Shown here piece after piece: positions 9,453 through 22,901 of a stretch of 64,000 nt of DNA. The stretch lies in the NCBI RefSeq assembly GCF_000003855.2, contig NW_003101663.1:41696-105695 (forward strand), written 5' to 3'. Position numbers and translations under genes: made by a program. The stretch is from Blastomyces gilchristii SLH14081 (Eukaryota > Ascomycota > Eurotiomycetes > Onygenales > Ajellomycetaceae). Under the pieces are notes generated by a model. That model saw only the letters and a list, made by a program, of their open reading frames with translations, made no database searches and was not told the origin of the DNA. Position 1 is the first letter of the stretch; every line of letters starts with the position of its first letter.

Positions 9453-12400
9453 CTTATATTAGAACTTGCCTGGCTATCTGAACAAGGCATCTTATTAAAT
9501 ACTTGAAATAGGAGCTTGATATTCCCTAACAATGATAGAATTCATGAAGATGATATTCATAAGACTATGAACCTTACACAGATCTCTGTCAATACTTATG
9601 AAATACTCTGAAAAAGAAGTTATTAAAACTGCTGATAAAATCATCAACAGTAAGATTATATATCAATCTATTCTGTCAGTCTGACTGATATTAAGAAAGC
9701 TCTAGAGAAGTTATTCTGTACTATAATAACAGATTCTCATACAAAACTCTCTTAACAATATCATGAATATCTAGATGTCTTTTAACAAGATAATATTACA
9801 AATTTACTTCTCTTACAAGGTTCAGAAATAGATCACAGTATTGAGTTAGAGAAGCAGAATAATAAGAACTCTGAATCATCATGAGACTCTCTCTATAATA
9901 TGTCTTGAGATGAACTTCTTCTTCTTCAGAAGACACTCAATGATCTGTTAAATAAGAAATTCATATATATTAGTAACTCTTCTACTGCAGCTTCTATTCT
10001 TTTTACAAAGAAATCAGATAAAGAACTCTGATTCTGTGTGAACTATTGAGATCTGAACAGATTGACAAAGAAAGATCATTATTTCTTATTTCTCATCAAT
10101 GAAATCTTAGCATGTATTGAATAAGCTCAATGATTTATAAAGTTAGATATCATCACTGTGTTTCATAAGATTTGTATTACTGAAGAAGATGAATGACTTA
10201 CTATATTTTAAACATATTATAATCTCTTTGAATGAGTAGTCACACTCTTTGAACTGATCAATACTCTCAGTACATTTCAGAAGTATATTAACTGAGCACT
10301 CTAAGACTTTCTTAATGAATTTATATCTACTTATCTAGATGACATTCTCATCTTCACTGATAAATTCAGAAAGAAATATCAAGAGTATGTATGAAAAGTA
10401 TTATAATGACTACAAGAAGCAGAACTATCAATTGATATTGATAAGTGTGATTTCAAAGTTAGAAGTACTAAAAACTTAGATTTTGTCATAGAAGCTGATA
10501 AGAGATTTAAATGAATTCTGAGAAGATCTCTGTCATTCTTGAATAAGAAGCTTCATGCACTGTGAAAGATGTATGAAGTATCATTGAATTTACTAACTTC
10601 TATTGATAATTTATATGAAACTTCTCAGATATTGTGAGATCACTTACAGAGCTTATTAAAAAGAACTCAGTATTTTAATAATCAATGAACACTGAAGCTG
10701 CATTTATATAGATAAAGAAGATATTTATTAACACTTCTCTGCTGATAATATTCAATTCTGATCATGAGACAGTTGTTGAAGCTGATTTCTCTGACTATGT
10801 CATAGAAGAAGCTATATTATAATATGATAATGAAGATATTCTATAATTATATATATTTATATCTAAGAAACTGAGTTCTGCTGAATACAATTATGAGATC
10901 TATAATAAGAAACTTCTCATAATTATACACTGTCTAGAAGAATAAGACTTCAAACTCTGAAGTATCTCTGAATTTAAGATAATCATAAATTATAAGAATC
11001 TTAAATACTTTATAATAATCTGTAAACTCACTGAATAACAGATATAATAATCTGAGTTTCTAAGCTACTTTTATTTTATAATACACTATTATCTCAGCAG
11101 TCAAAACTCAATGACAGATGCTCTCTCATGATGAGAACAAGATATACTGTTCAATGTGACAGATATACACTAAATGAATTGAAAATATTAACTCTTAAAT
11201 CTGAAGAGATTAGTTGATCATGATAAGATTACTCATGACACTATACATACTTCACTGATCAGAACATTCTCTGAATCTACACTAAATAAATTGTGATATA
11301 TAACAGCTCAAACTGATGAACTTCTTCAAGCACTCACTAAAGCAGTATATCAAGAAGCACTCTGATTTCTCCCAGAACTACATATAAGAACTGATATCTC
11401 AGAATGTTCAATTGATAATAATAACACTCTACAGTTCTGTGAATGATGCTGAGTCTCTCACTCTGAACTCTTACATACTCAGATAATACAAGAGATGCAT
11501 GATTTGTATATAACTGATTATTCAGACTGTGAACAACTGTATAAAATGATCTCTTGAGAGTTCTACTGATCTGAGATATTAAACAGTATCAGATACTTCA
11601 TCTGAAACTGTAATCACTGTTCTTCTATTATCTTATAAAAGAACTGTAGAAAAGATCTACTGAAATCACTTAATATCTCTAATAGAATCTGATAAGATAT
11701 AGTGATTGACTTCACTATTAATCTATCTAAGAGTAAGAATTGTAAGAACATTCTGATCATTGTTAACTGACTAAGTAAAGATATAATATTAAAATCTTAT
11801 AATAAGATGAATGCTGAATAAGTTACTGAAGTCTTCTTATGAAGTTTATTCTATCAGATACATGAGTTACTGAGATCTATTATATTGAACTGAGACTATC
11901 AATTTATGAGTACTCTCTGAACAAGAATCTGTCAAGTTCTCAAGATTATATATCATCTGTCAACTATCTATCACTCTGAGACTGATAATACATTAAAATA
12001 AATAATTCAGACTGTAAAGAATTATCTCTATAAGTTCTGTAATCACTTATAAGATAATTAACATGATCTGCTTCTACATGCAGAGGTCACTATCAATAAA
12101 TGAGATGCTGTTTCAACAGATATAAGCCTGTTCTTCCTTACACATGATTATTACATAAAGATGTTGAATCTTCTAGAGATTACACAGTTCACACTAAACT
12201 CTCACAGTTTAATTCAGATCATTGACAATATAGTAATAAAGTTTCAAGATGTCTGTGACTGAGTAGAGACCTTCATGACAACTGTGAAACAAGATCAAGA
12301 GAATCAAATCAATGTTCACTGAGATCTCATTAAATAATATAAGATAGAAGACTTGATGTGATTGAATCTTAAGAATATATAAATCACATGTTCATCTCAT

Positions 12401-12740
12401 ATGCTGAATTACTGCTATATCAAGTATAAAGTGATAGAAGTTCTAGATAGTTATAACTACTATCTTGACACATTATCGGAGATTTATAATGTCTTTTATA
12501 CAAGCTTACTCTGCTGTGCTGTCACTGATCTGTTTTCTTCTCAACTGACTTCTGACTGACACTCATCAGACATCATAGAAGAAGATAATGAGCTTGAGTG
12601 AGAGATTGAGAATATTCTTGATAAGAGATCTCACAGCTGTGACTGACAATATCTTGTGAAATAAGTCAGCTATAATCAACTGATCTGAACTCTGAGTTCC
12701 ATGTTATCTGAAACAGCAGCTCTTGATCAATGAGAACTGC
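9453..12740 (+). pseudogene. Gypsy E2 pol: RT, RNase H, integrase, chromodomain
   Basis: A long degraded polyprotein frame. The RT region lies about 9960-10,560: SNSSTAASILF near 9980, FCVNY...DLNRLTKKD near 10,035 and YLDDILIFTD near 10,330. RNase H remains lie at about 10,730-11,060. The integrase has a zinc-binding region with NCNHC near 11,610 and a core with VIDFTINLSKSK near 11,705. At the end the frame reads an IENILD...QYLVK.VSYNQLIW block (about 12,605-12,690), the signature of a chromodomain. This module reads histone marks and directs integration of chromoviruses to heterochromatin. Stops are mainly TGA at Trp or Arg positions. Confidence 0.85.
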
Positions 12741-12760
12741 TTCTGAAAGAAGGGAACTAA

Positions 12761-13122
12761 TGTGATGAGCTGTACCTGATCAATCATATAGACTATTCTG
12801 TTACACTTCACAGATTTCAATAATTTCAACTGCTTCATTCTTGAATGTATACACTCTGATTCTCAGTCATTCTCAATCACTGATTCTCAGCTGCCACTCT
12901 GATTCTCAGTTATTCTCAATCACTGATCCTCAGCTGCCACAAATGCGTATAGATTCTTTCACCCCGAAGCCTCATCATATACATCATCACATACATATAT
13001 AAATATTCACTTCAATCATCAATTCTCACACTTTCTCTTTCTTTTTCTTCTCTAATATTTTTCTCTTTATTATATAAGACCTATAAATATTATACTGATC
13101 TATTCGGTGTAGGCCTCTTACA
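12761..13122 (+). repeat. 3' LTR of Gypsy E2
   Basis: Runs from TGTGATGAGC to GGCCTCTTACA, 362 bp. It contains two near-identical units of about 45 bp built on CTGATTCTCAG...CAATCACTGAT (12,855-12,945) that explain its greater length. A TATAAATATTCAC box lies near 13,000. Confidence 0.85.
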
Positions 13123-14778
13123 GCAAAGCATGAAGGCCTGGTCTCAACTGCAGTTTTTATTGATATAAAAGATGCATTTAATCATGTTTCAAAGTCTAAG
13201 ATAATTCAAACTTTGAAGATGTTAAAACTGTCACTTTCTCTAATAAAATGAATTAACTGTTTTATGTCTAAAAGAATTATACAACTATTCTTTGATAGAA
13301 TAAAATAAGATAAGACTGAGATAAAAATAGAAGTATTATAAGAATCTTCAATCTCATCAGTTCTATTTACAATATACACTGCATATCTATTCAAGAATAG
13401 AGAGATGAAAATAGTGAGATCTTCAAGTTATGTGGATGATATTAATCTAGTCTACAGTTCAAAGATAATCAAAGAGAATTTAGAAGTGATTGAGAAAGCA
13501 GTAAAGAAAATCTTTGTTAGAGCAGATATCAATCTAATTCAATTTAATATGAATAAAACTGAGTTAATTCACTTTTTTCCAAGATTCAATGAGAAAAATC
13601 TAAGTCTAACTCTTTTGAATAAAGAGATTAAACTCAGTTTGAATATTAAATGACTAGAAGTATGATTAAACTCTAAGTTGAATTTTAAATATCATATTTA
13701 ATAAAGAATTATCAAGACAGAGAGACTACTGAATAGTGTAATCAGACTATCAAATACTGAGAGAGGTCTATTCTTTCAGACTATGAGATAATTATACATA
13801 GTATGTATTATCTCAGTAGCTGATTATGAAGTTCAAGTTTAATGAAATAATCAAGATAATTTCACTGAACTCTTTCAAAGTCTATAAAACAGAGCTTTGA
13901 GAAGAATTCTGAGAGTATTTAAATCATCTTCTATTAAAGTAATGAAAATTAAAGCTTCAATTTCATCTTCTACTATTCAATTTGAGAAGGCCTGCATGAA
14001 CTATGCTCTGAGAGTCATGAAGATGAGCTTAAATCATATAATCAGAGAAAGAGTCTCTTCTTCATTTTCATTAATTAACTCAGAAAATGAACTGGACTGA
14101 AATAGATTTCTTGATTGAAATGAGAATAGTACTTTAAAAAAAATGTTCTCTTAACTGTATAGACTATACTCACTGATCAAAAATCAATTTTCTTCATTAA
14201 ATATTGAGAAAATTGATCATGAGAAGATATCTCTCTGAAGAGAAAAGCGGAAATTTCTCATAGACTTATAAATAAGTGAACTATCTAAAGAGAGAGAATG
14301 TGAACAGTATTTGAAGAAGATCTCTATAATCAATATAAAAGACTCTATTCTGATTTACTCAGATGACTCAAAAAATGAAAGTTTAAATAAATTAGATACA
14401 GACATTGCTTATACTGAAGATAATATCAATTTCATCTCAGATTTCTGAAATTTGAGCTGTGAATCTGAAGTCTTTGATGATGAACTATTTACAATAGTAA
14501 AAGCTTTCAAACTTGTTAAGATAAAATCTTATAAAAGAGAAAATAACTTGAAAGAGATATAAATATTCTCTGATAGTCAAGCTGCTTTCAAAAGACTTAA
14601 AAATAGTCAGATTCATAATGATCAAATGAATCTTGAACTGATTTTAAATTCTGTTATGAAGATTCAAAAGAGAAGATTATTAAAACTGATAATTCATTTA
14701 CACTGAGTTTCTGCTTATATGAATATTCATGACAATGAATTGGCTAATTCAGCAGCTAAAAAGGGTTCAGAATTAGAC
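13123..14778 (+). pseudogene. LINE-B, first part: ORF2 RT to RNase H
   Basis: Matches the full LINE from position about 42,027. It shows the RT palm region (YVDDINLVYSSK near 13,430, intact Y-x-D-D), the thumb and connection, and the RNase H start (LIYSDDSKNESLN near 14,355; IHLH.VSAYMNIHDNELAN near 14,690). It is interrupted after GAATTAGAC by Gypsy E3 and resumes at 22,902. Its 5' end coincides with the end of the E2 LTR. Stops are mainly TGA. Confidence 0.85.
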
Positions 14779-15108
14779 TGTAAGAGGCCTACGCCGAATA
14801 GATCGGTATAATATTATAGGTCTTATATATAACAAAGAGAAAAACATTAGGGAAGGAAAGAAAGAGAAAGTGTGAGAATCAGCGATCAGGGTGAATATTT
14901 ATACATGTATACAGTGGCGTACACGGTGGAGCTTTGAGGTGGAAGAATAGAAATTCCGTAGGTTTTCAGCTGAGGATCAGTGACTGAGAGTCGGAATGTT
15001 AGAAATCTGTGAAGCGATCTGTGAAGTGACTGAGAATTAAAATGATAGAAATCTGTGAAGTGTAATGAAATAGTAGTCTGTATAATTGATCAGGCGCAGC
15101 TCACCACA
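14779..15108 (-). repeat. 3' LTR of Gypsy E3
   Basis: 330 bp from TGTAAGAGGCC to CTCACCACA. Just to its right, CATTAGCCCTCTCTTTCCAG reads on the minus strand as a purine-rich polypurine tract. Several CpG sites remain near both ends. Confidence 0.9.
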
Positions 15109-15129
15109 TTAGCCCTCTCTTTCCAGAAG

Positions 15130-17296
15130 TGAGATAGAGTTGTGAGTGTGTAGTTCTCATCAGTCAAGAGCTACTGTCTCAGATAATACAGAGCTCAGAG
15201 TTCAGATCAGATAATCATAGCTGACTCATTTCACAAGATATTATCAGTCACAGCTGCAGAGTCTCTCATTGAGAATATTCTCAATCTCTCACTCAAGCTC
15301 ATTATCTTCTTCTATAATGCCTGGCAGCTGTCAGTTGAAAGTCAGTTGAGAAGAGAACAGATCAGTGACAGCACAATGAAGTAAGCTTGTATAAAAGACA
15401 TCATGAATCTCTGATAATGTATCAAGATGATAGTTATAACTATCTAGAACATCTATCACTTTATACTTGATATGACAGTAATTCAGTGTATAAGATGAAC
15501 ATATGATCTGTATATTCTTAAGATTCAATCACACTAAGTCTTCTATCTTATATTGTTCAGTGAGATCTCAGTGAATATTAATTTGATTCTCTTAATCTTA
15601 TTTCATAGTTATCATGAAGATCTCTGCTCAGTTACAGACATCTCAGAGCTTCATTACTATATTATTAATGATCTGAATTAAACTGCAGAGATTTAATATG
15701 AATTATATAGTCTCTAGAAGATTCAACACTTTCATGTGATAACTGTGTATAAGAAAGAACAGGCTTATATCTGTTAAGACAGCATCTTAATTATTAATAG
15801 TAATCTCTGCATGTAGAAGAAGATCATATTAATTATCTTATAAGTAGTTACAGAACTTATAAAGATAATTCTTTACAGTCTGAATTATCTGTTCTGATGT
15901 ATTATCAGTCTCAGAGTGATAGATAGTTGATAAACAGTATATAATCTTAAGAACTTGACAGATTCTTGTTCAGAGAGTACTTATGAATTGACAGTCTTAA
16001 TTTGATACTATAGATCTCAGTAAATCATACATTTAATAGAATAGACTTCTTAGAAAAGCTTTAGTGACTTATTCAGTATTCATCTTATTACAGAGTTTCA
16101 ATATAATACTCTTACTCAATCAGTTTATAATGATTAGAATATTTCTATAGCTCTTACTCTCAGAGAGATTAATAGTGAAGTCAATTATCATATTTTATCA
16201 AATTCTATTAGAGATATTAAGTGATTTCAGCAGGTCTTTTCTATGATTCTTTCACAAGATAATAAAGAAACAATAGTTACAGTTTCAGATAAAATATCTG
16301 ATACTATTTAATATCTCAGATCAGTAGAACTTCTGAGAGATTATTCAATACAGTTATTTATAACCTGAATAATCAGTTATATATGAATTATACATCTCTT
16401 GTATTATCTAAGTGTGTAAGAGTTCAGAGTGAAGAACTCAACATCACTTATAAAACTATAGAGTGTTATTATCATCAATTAAGTATTCTGAGATGTTAAT
16501 TCTTATATATAGTTCTGAAGAGAATCAGAGTGCTTCTTGATATACTACTTTAGTAAGTACTTAAAGAAGTTCATCAGTTTGAGCTGTTACATGTTATAAT
16601 TCATCTAGTGTAGGTTCAGAAGAAGTTGAGATATCAGTGTCAGTGTCAGTTTAAAGAGAGAGTGTTCTAATTGAAGAAGCATGTATAGTGTCATAAGTTG
16701 TTTTATCTTGATCAACTAATATCTTCAGATCTAGAAGCTGATATTCTCAGTTCATTCAATAAGTGTCTGCTATATTGAAAGATATATCTTGCTCTCATTG
16801 TGAGAGAGTGTCTGTTATCAAGTTCTGACTACTGAGATAGTAGTGTATTGTAAAATAAAAGCAGCTTAAGAACTCAGATTATTATATCTGTTATTCAGTG
16901 AGTTTATAAATAGTTATGAAGTATTTGAGATTCTTATAATCTGTGATTATCTTAAATTCAGAGATACTTCAGAGTTCAGAGTCTCATTCTTCTAAATAGT
17001 ATATAATCATGAGAAGTTTCTTATTATAGATCTTATAATTACATTCAGTAGAACTCAGTTTCTTAGATATAAAGATATATAGTTATAGAATATCTTTATC
17101 ATCATATTATAATATCACTTCTTCTATTACATAGTCAGAGAAATCCGCTTCAACAACTGTCTTATAATCAGAATTGAATATTATCAGTAGAGAGATATTA
17201 ATGAATATCTTCTTTATCTGTATAAATACAGCTTCAGTATCTGCTAATTATTGAAATACTGAGTCTTTCTTAGTAAGATCTGTAAGTAATCTTATA
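15130..17296 (-). pseudogene. Gypsy E3 pol, C-terminal half (RNase H, integrase, chromodomain)
   Basis: Minus-strand counterpart of the E2 frame. A chromodomain-like YLVK-containing block is near 15,230-15,180. The tail of integrase is best preserved at 15,528-15,331 (MNLKNIQIICSSYTLNYC and LDSYNYHLDTLSEIHDVFY). The integrase core and zinc region extend to about 16,600, then RNase H remnants run to 17,296, where LINE-C interrupts. Many TGA and TAA codons; not functional. Confidence 0.8.
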
Positions 17297-19632
17297 TTAT
17301 TATTATTATTATTATTATTCTTCAATTATAGATGTATGCAGTCAGAGACTATAACATCTACCTGAGAACTTTTAGTTCTCAGAGTTTTTCCTATATCTGT
17401 AAAGTTAACTATTATACATTCATCAATTTCAGATATACAAAATCAGAAAATTCCAGTCCAGAATACAAAAATCATTTATAAATTACAGTGTTTTAACATC
17501 TTCTGATACTTTGAAACCATTTGACAATATCATGATAAAGGAAAAGAGAACACAGTCTTAAAGATAGACACATTAAATAGATAGATAGAAAGAAATTGAA
17601 AGAAAAAGATAAAGTAAAGAAAGACTGTAATAAAACAAATTATTAAAAGATAGTATATACCTGTTTTAACAGACTATATCTGATTGATTTCCTCCTCTTC
17701 ATATTCAGATAATTCTGAATTTAGTCATTTTCTTGTAGCTGCTTGAGTTTCTGATAGAAAGTCTATTAAGTATTTAATTCCTGTCTCAGTTGAGAATAAG
17801 AATCTCATATTTAATTGATTTAGATCATACTTCTCTTTCAATCTGACTCTGAGACTATTGTATAATGCACAGTGCATTATAATATACTCAGGATTCTCAT
17901 TTATATTGCAGAATAAGCATTCTATTGAGTTAAATCTATCATCAAATCTTTGTATATAAGATTTGAAATAGTCATGTTCTAGTTTCAGCTGTATTATAGA
18001 TGAGAATATTTTCTTTTTACATTTAATTGAACAAGATTTTCACTTGGGTTTTGTTTCAAATCTTGAATAATGTATACTCTTCTTTTGTTTCTGCCAGCTT
18101 TCATTTCACTTGTCTAAACAAGATTCTTTTATTTTTCTCTTTATAAAAGATCAGGACATAATTTTTTAAATAGATCTGCTTAATTCTGCACCCTTTTTTA
18201 CAGCTGAATCAGCCAATTCATTATCATGAATATTCATATGAGCAGGAACTTAGTGCAGATAAATTATCAGCTTTGATATTCTTCTCTTTTGAATTTTCAA
18301 AACAGAGTTTAAGATCAGTTCAAGATTCATTTGATCATTATGAATCTGACTATTTCTAAGTCTTTTTAAAGCAGCTTAACTATCAGAGAATATTCATATC
18401 TCTTTCAAATAATTTCCTCTTTTATGAGATTTTATTTCAATAAGTTTGAAAGCTTTCACTATTGTAAATAGTTCAGCATCAAAGACTTCAGATTCACAGC
18501 CTAGATTTCAGAAATCTGAGATAAAATTAATATTATCTTCAGTATAAGCAATGCCTGCGCCTAATCTATTCAAATTCTCATTTTTTAAGTCATCTGAATA
18601 AATCAGAATAGAGTTTTTTATATCAATTGTAGAGATTCTCTTCAAATGCTGTTCATATTCTTTCTCTTTTAATAGTTCACTTATTTATAAATTTATAAGA
18701 GATTCAAGCTTTTCTCTTCAGAGAGATAACTTCTCATGATCAACTTTTTCAATATTTAGAGAAGAGAATTGATTTTTAATCAGAGAGTATAGTCTGTACA
18801 GTTGAGAAGATATTTTCTTTGAAGAATTATTTTCATTTCAATCAAGAAATCTATTTCAATCCAGTTCATTTCCAGAGTTAATTGATGAAAATGAAGAAGA
18901 GACTCTTTCTCTGATTATATGATTTGAGCTCATCTTTACAACTCTCAGAGCATAGTTTATACAGGCCTTTTCAAATCTAATAGCAGAAGAAGGAATTGAA
19001 GCTTCAATTTTCATTGCTTTAATAGAAGATGATTTGAATGCTCTCAGAATTCTTCTCAAGACTCTGTTTTACAGACTTTGAAAGAGTTCAGTGAAATTCT
19101 CTTGATTATTTCATCAAACTTGAACTTCATAATCAGCTACTGAGATAATACATACTATGTATAATTATCTCATAGTCTGAAAGAATAGACCTCTCTCTGT
19201 ATTTGATAGTCTGATTATGTTGTTTAATAATCTTTCTGTCTTGACAGTTCTTTGTTGAATGTGATATTTAAAATTCAACTTGAAGTTTAATCATACTTCT
19301 AATCATTTGATATTTACACTGGGTTTAATCTCTCTATTTAAAAGAGTTAGAGATAGTTCTTTCTCATTGAATCTAGAAAAGAAATGAATTAACTCAGTTT
19401 TATTCATATCAAATTGAATTTGATTGATATCTGCTCTAACAAAGATTTCCTTTGCAGCTTCTTCAATCACTTTCAAATTCTCTTTGATAGTTTTGGAGCT
19501 GTAGACTAGATCAATATCATTCACATAACTCGGAGATCGCACTATTCTCATATTTCTATTTTTGAATAGATATGCAGTGTATATTGCAAATAAAATGAGT
19601 GAGATTGAAGATTCTTGTGATTGAGTTGTCAT
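17297..19632 (-). mobile_element. LINE-C, 5'-truncated, in Gypsy E3
   Basis: A minus-strand LINE fragment with its tail at the left ((ATT)n, 17,297-17,320). The 3' UTR follows to about 17,720, then RNase H and the RT second half to 19,632. The Gypsy flank TAAGTAATcTTA occurs before the tail (about 17,283) and as TAAGTAATaTTA after the 5' end (about 19,634), an imperfect TSD of about 12 bp. The frame at 19,632-19,303 still shows the RT palm (SPSYVNDIDLVYSSK) and ILFAIYTAYLFKNRN. The stretch at 19,059-18,856 continues the thumb region. Confidence 0.85.
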
Positions 19633-21101
19633 TAAGTAATATTATAATATCTGAGAAAGTTTTGTATAAATCACTAATAGAAGTTAGTAAATTCAATAAA
19701 GCTTTATACATCTTTCACAGTATATGAAGCTTCTTATTTGAGAATGACAGAGATCTTCTCAGAATTTATTTAAATTCTCTTATCAACTTCTATGATGAAA
19801 TCTAAGTATTTAGTACTCTTAACTTTGAAATCATACTTATTAATATTAATTGATAGTTCTGTTTCTCATAGTTATTATAATACTCTTTATACATACTCTT
19901 GATACTCTTTTCTGAATTTATTAGTGAAGATGAGAATGTTATCTAGATAAGTAGATACAAACTTATTAAGAAAATCTCAGAGTGCTCAGTTGATATACTT
20001 CTGAAATATACTGAGAGTGTTAGTCAGTTCAAAGAATATGACTATTTATTCAAAGAGATTATAATATGTTTAAAATACTATAAGTCATTCATCTTCTTCA
20101 GTGATATGAATCTTATGAAATATAATAATAATATCTAGCTTTATAAATCATTGAGCTCATCTGATTCATACTAGAATTTCATTGATAAGAGATAAGAGAT
20201 ATCAATCTTTCTTTATCAATCTGTTCAGATCTCAGTAATTTACACAGAATTAGAGTTCTTCATCTGACTTCTTTACAAAGAGAATAGAAGCTGCAGTGAA
20301 AGAGTTGCTAATATATATAAATTTCTTATTTAATAGATTATTAAGTGTCTTCTGAAGAAGAAGAAGTTCATCTTAAGACATATTATAAAGAGAGTCTCAC
20401 AGTGACTCAGAGTTCTTATTATTTTTCTTTTCTAACTTGATACTGTGATTCACTTCTGAGTCTTATAAAGAAGATATATTTATAATGTTATCTTATCAGA
20501 AGACATCTAGATATTTATAATATTATTAAGAGAGTTTTGTGTGAGAATCTGTTATTATAGTATGAGATAACTTTTCTAGAGCTTTCTTAATATCAGTCAG
20601 ACTGATGAAATAGATTGATATATAATTCTATTATCAGTGACTTTGTCAGTGATTTTAATGACTTCTTTTTCAGAGCATTTTATAAGTGTTGACAGAGATC
20701 TGTGTCAGATTCATAGTCTTATGAATATCATCTTCATAAATTCTATTATTATTAGAGAATATTAAACTTCTGTTTTAAGTATTCAATAAGATATCTTATT
20801 TAGATAGTCAGATAAGTTCTAACATCAGATTATAATCAAGATTATCAACTTTATATACATAGATATCTTCACACTGATATTCTTTAATATCTATATTTAG
20901 TTTTATTATATAATGAGTGTAAACATCTTTTGAATCATTGAATTCTGTAAGAAGTTGGAATTTTAATAAGAAGATACACTGAAGATTATAATATTTTACA
21001 ACTGAAGATTTTATCATTGTATAGTGACATAGACTGCTGTCTATCATGACTTTCATATTATATATATTATCAATCAGAGTAGATACAAGAATCACATTCA
21101 T
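19633..21101 (-). pseudogene. Gypsy E3 protease and reverse transcriptase remnant
   Basis: A retropepsin remnant lies at 21,101-20,808, open for 97 residues, with VMIDSSLCHYT where the DSG active site is expected; its glycine has become serine. RT follows leftwards with the palm box near 19,930 (YLDNILIFT) and is cut by LINE-C at 19,633. It pairs with 15,130-17,296. Confidence 0.8.
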
Positions 21102-21119
21102 TATTATTTTCTCTTCAAA

Positions 21120-22330
21120 TCATTGTTATCTGATCTCTTCAAGCTTCTATTTACAAATTTGAACAGAAGCTAATCTTTTCTCTGTTTTATCAGAGTATTC
21201 TTATAGTTATCTTCTAAATCTTTCTCTAATGTAACATGATTGATGCAGACAGATACTGATTCATTCTTTGAATAAGAAGACACTGATCTTTCTCTTGAGT
21301 ATAAAGACACATAGATTGATTATCAGTTGAAAGTAATATATTCTGATCAGTTACAGTTGATATACACTTCATATTAATATTGATCAGTGACTTCTTCAGA
21401 AGTGATCTCAGAAATTCAGAAGTTCATTTAAACAGTGAAAACTCTTGCTTATGTATAGATATTTGAATCTATTCAGTTCATAATATCAGCATCATTACTG
21501 TTCTTCAGTGTGAGTGTATAAGTTACTCAGATATAACATCTTCTGTCACTATTCTGTATACTCTTGAGCTTGATAAGATGATTGTTCAATGTTCAGAGCT
21601 GTGTATAGAAATCTTCATAAGTCTAGTCTTTATCTACACTTACAAGAGTCTGTAAGAGTTTGAAAGTTAATATCTTCTTAAGTATACTAATCTTCATTCA
21701 ATTCTCTCAAGATTGATCATCTGCTTCTAGAATCTTGATATCAAAGTCAGGAATGAATGTTGTAAGAGAAGTGTTTCTCTGTCAGATACTCTGTAATCAA
21801 TCTAACACTTTCTATTACATGACAGTGTCTCAGAACAGAATATCAAGATGTTTGATAATATTATCAGATACACATAACACTGATTCACATGCTTTTATTC
21901 ATGAATAAAACTTCTATTTCATGCAATTCTTCAATTGTTCATTGATATATTAATCTTGATTGATTAATGAACTGATGATATCTTCATCTACACTCAGTTT
22001 TATAAGTATTTTCATTCTTTATAATGAGTAGAGAGTGAGATCAGAAGCATTAAAATATATAGAAGTATCTAAGTATTCTTTCAGTGCTTTTATATTTGAT
22101 TCTGTAGATGTTGAAATTGCATGAGTTAATTATTGAATCTCTTTGTATTGAAGTTATTGAGTCATGTGCATGTCTGCTATCTATTGCTATTATAATTTCA
22201 ATATTACTCAGAGTCACTGTGATATCACTTCTATACTTATGTTCAAGAATTCTCTCATATTATCATTAGATATGATTATATCATTTTATCAGATGTGTGA
22301 TATCTGTGAAATCTGAAGAAGTGTAATTAT
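21120..22330 (-). pseudogene. Gypsy E3 gag remnant
   Basis: Minus-strand copy of the gag region described for E4 (24,430-25,640). It shows the LKKILTFKLLQTL-like helix near 21,680 and a degenerate zinc-knuckle region near 21,380. Gag forms the particle shell and binds element RNA. The frame has multiple TGA and TAA codons. Confidence 0.7.
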
Positions 22331-22576
22331 ATGAATATTTCATATGTCTGAGTGTCAGAACTCTCAGGTCTTTCACTGATATTCTTTTGTAAGATCTTAC
22401 TCTCTTTATAAGATCTTGTTACAGAATCAGAGTGACTGGTAAGCAAGCTTCTATCTGAGAACTCAGTGTTCACTTAACTATTTGACTGTTTCTCTATTTC
22501 TTATGTGTCATTACATGTTCAGATATCTCTTGATGAATAATTGTTTCTAATGAGAAGATAATGAATGTTTTTCTAG

Positions 22577-22901
22577 TGTAAGAGGCCTACGCTGAATAGA
22601 TCGGTATAATATTATAGATCTTATATAACAAAGAGAAAAACATTAGAGAAGGAAAGAAAGAGAAAGTGTGAGAATCAGTGAATGAGGTGGATATTTATAC
22701 GCGTATGCAGTGGTGTACGCGGTGGAGCTTTGGGGCGGAAGAATAGGAATTCTGTAGGTTTTCAGCCGAGGATCAGCGACTGAGAGTTGGAATGTTAGAA
22801 ATCTGTGGAGCGATCTGTGGAGCGACCGAGAATCGGAATGGTAGAAATCTGTGAAGTGTAACAGAATAGTCTGTATGATTGATCGGGCGCAGCCCGTCAC
22901 A
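22577..22901 (-). repeat. 5' LTR of Gypsy E3
   Basis: 325 bp from TGTAAGAGG to CCCGTCACA, followed directly by the TSD TAGAC. It keeps several CpG sites (GTACGCGGTGGAGC, GATCGGGCGCAGCCCGTC). The minus-strand ORF across it (22,918-22,643) is not a gene. Confidence 0.9.

Larger units (their letters stand above)
9453..13122 (+). mobile_element. Gypsy E2, 5' end displaced
   Basis: A plus-strand Gypsy starting abruptly in the protease tail next to the E1 LTR and running through RT, RNase H, integrase and chromodomain to a 362-bp 3' LTR (12,761-13,122). A purine-rich tract (GAAAGAAGGGAAC) precedes the LTR, as expected of a polypurine tract. On its right it directly meets LINE-B. The gag region and 5' LTR are presumably left of E1, outside the window or lost. 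Confidence 0.85.
14779..22901 (-). mobile_element. Gypsy E3, both LTRs present, TSD TAGAC
   Basis: A complete minus-strand insertion in LINE-B. The 5-bp duplication TAGAC lies at 14,774-14,778 and 22,902-22,906. The 3' LTR is at 14,779-15,108 and the 5' LTR at 22,577-22,901. Between them, in minus order, are gag (about 22,300-21,120), protease (21,101-20,808), RT and RNase H (20,800-19,633 and 17,296-16,850), integrase (about 16,600-15,400) and chromodomain (about 15,320-15,150). LINE-C is nested at 17,297-19,632. Subtracting it leaves about 5.8 kb, similar to E4. Confidence 0.9.

Noticed and set aside
12850..12950. CRISPR-like repeats (CTGATTCTCAG units)
   Set aside because: These are tandem units inside the Gypsy LTR of a eukaryote, without unique spacers.
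17297..17320. (ATT)n and (AAT)n runs as ordinary microsatellites
   Set aside because: Each run sits exactly at the 3' end of a LINE copy and is flanked by a TSD, so it is a retrotransposon tail.
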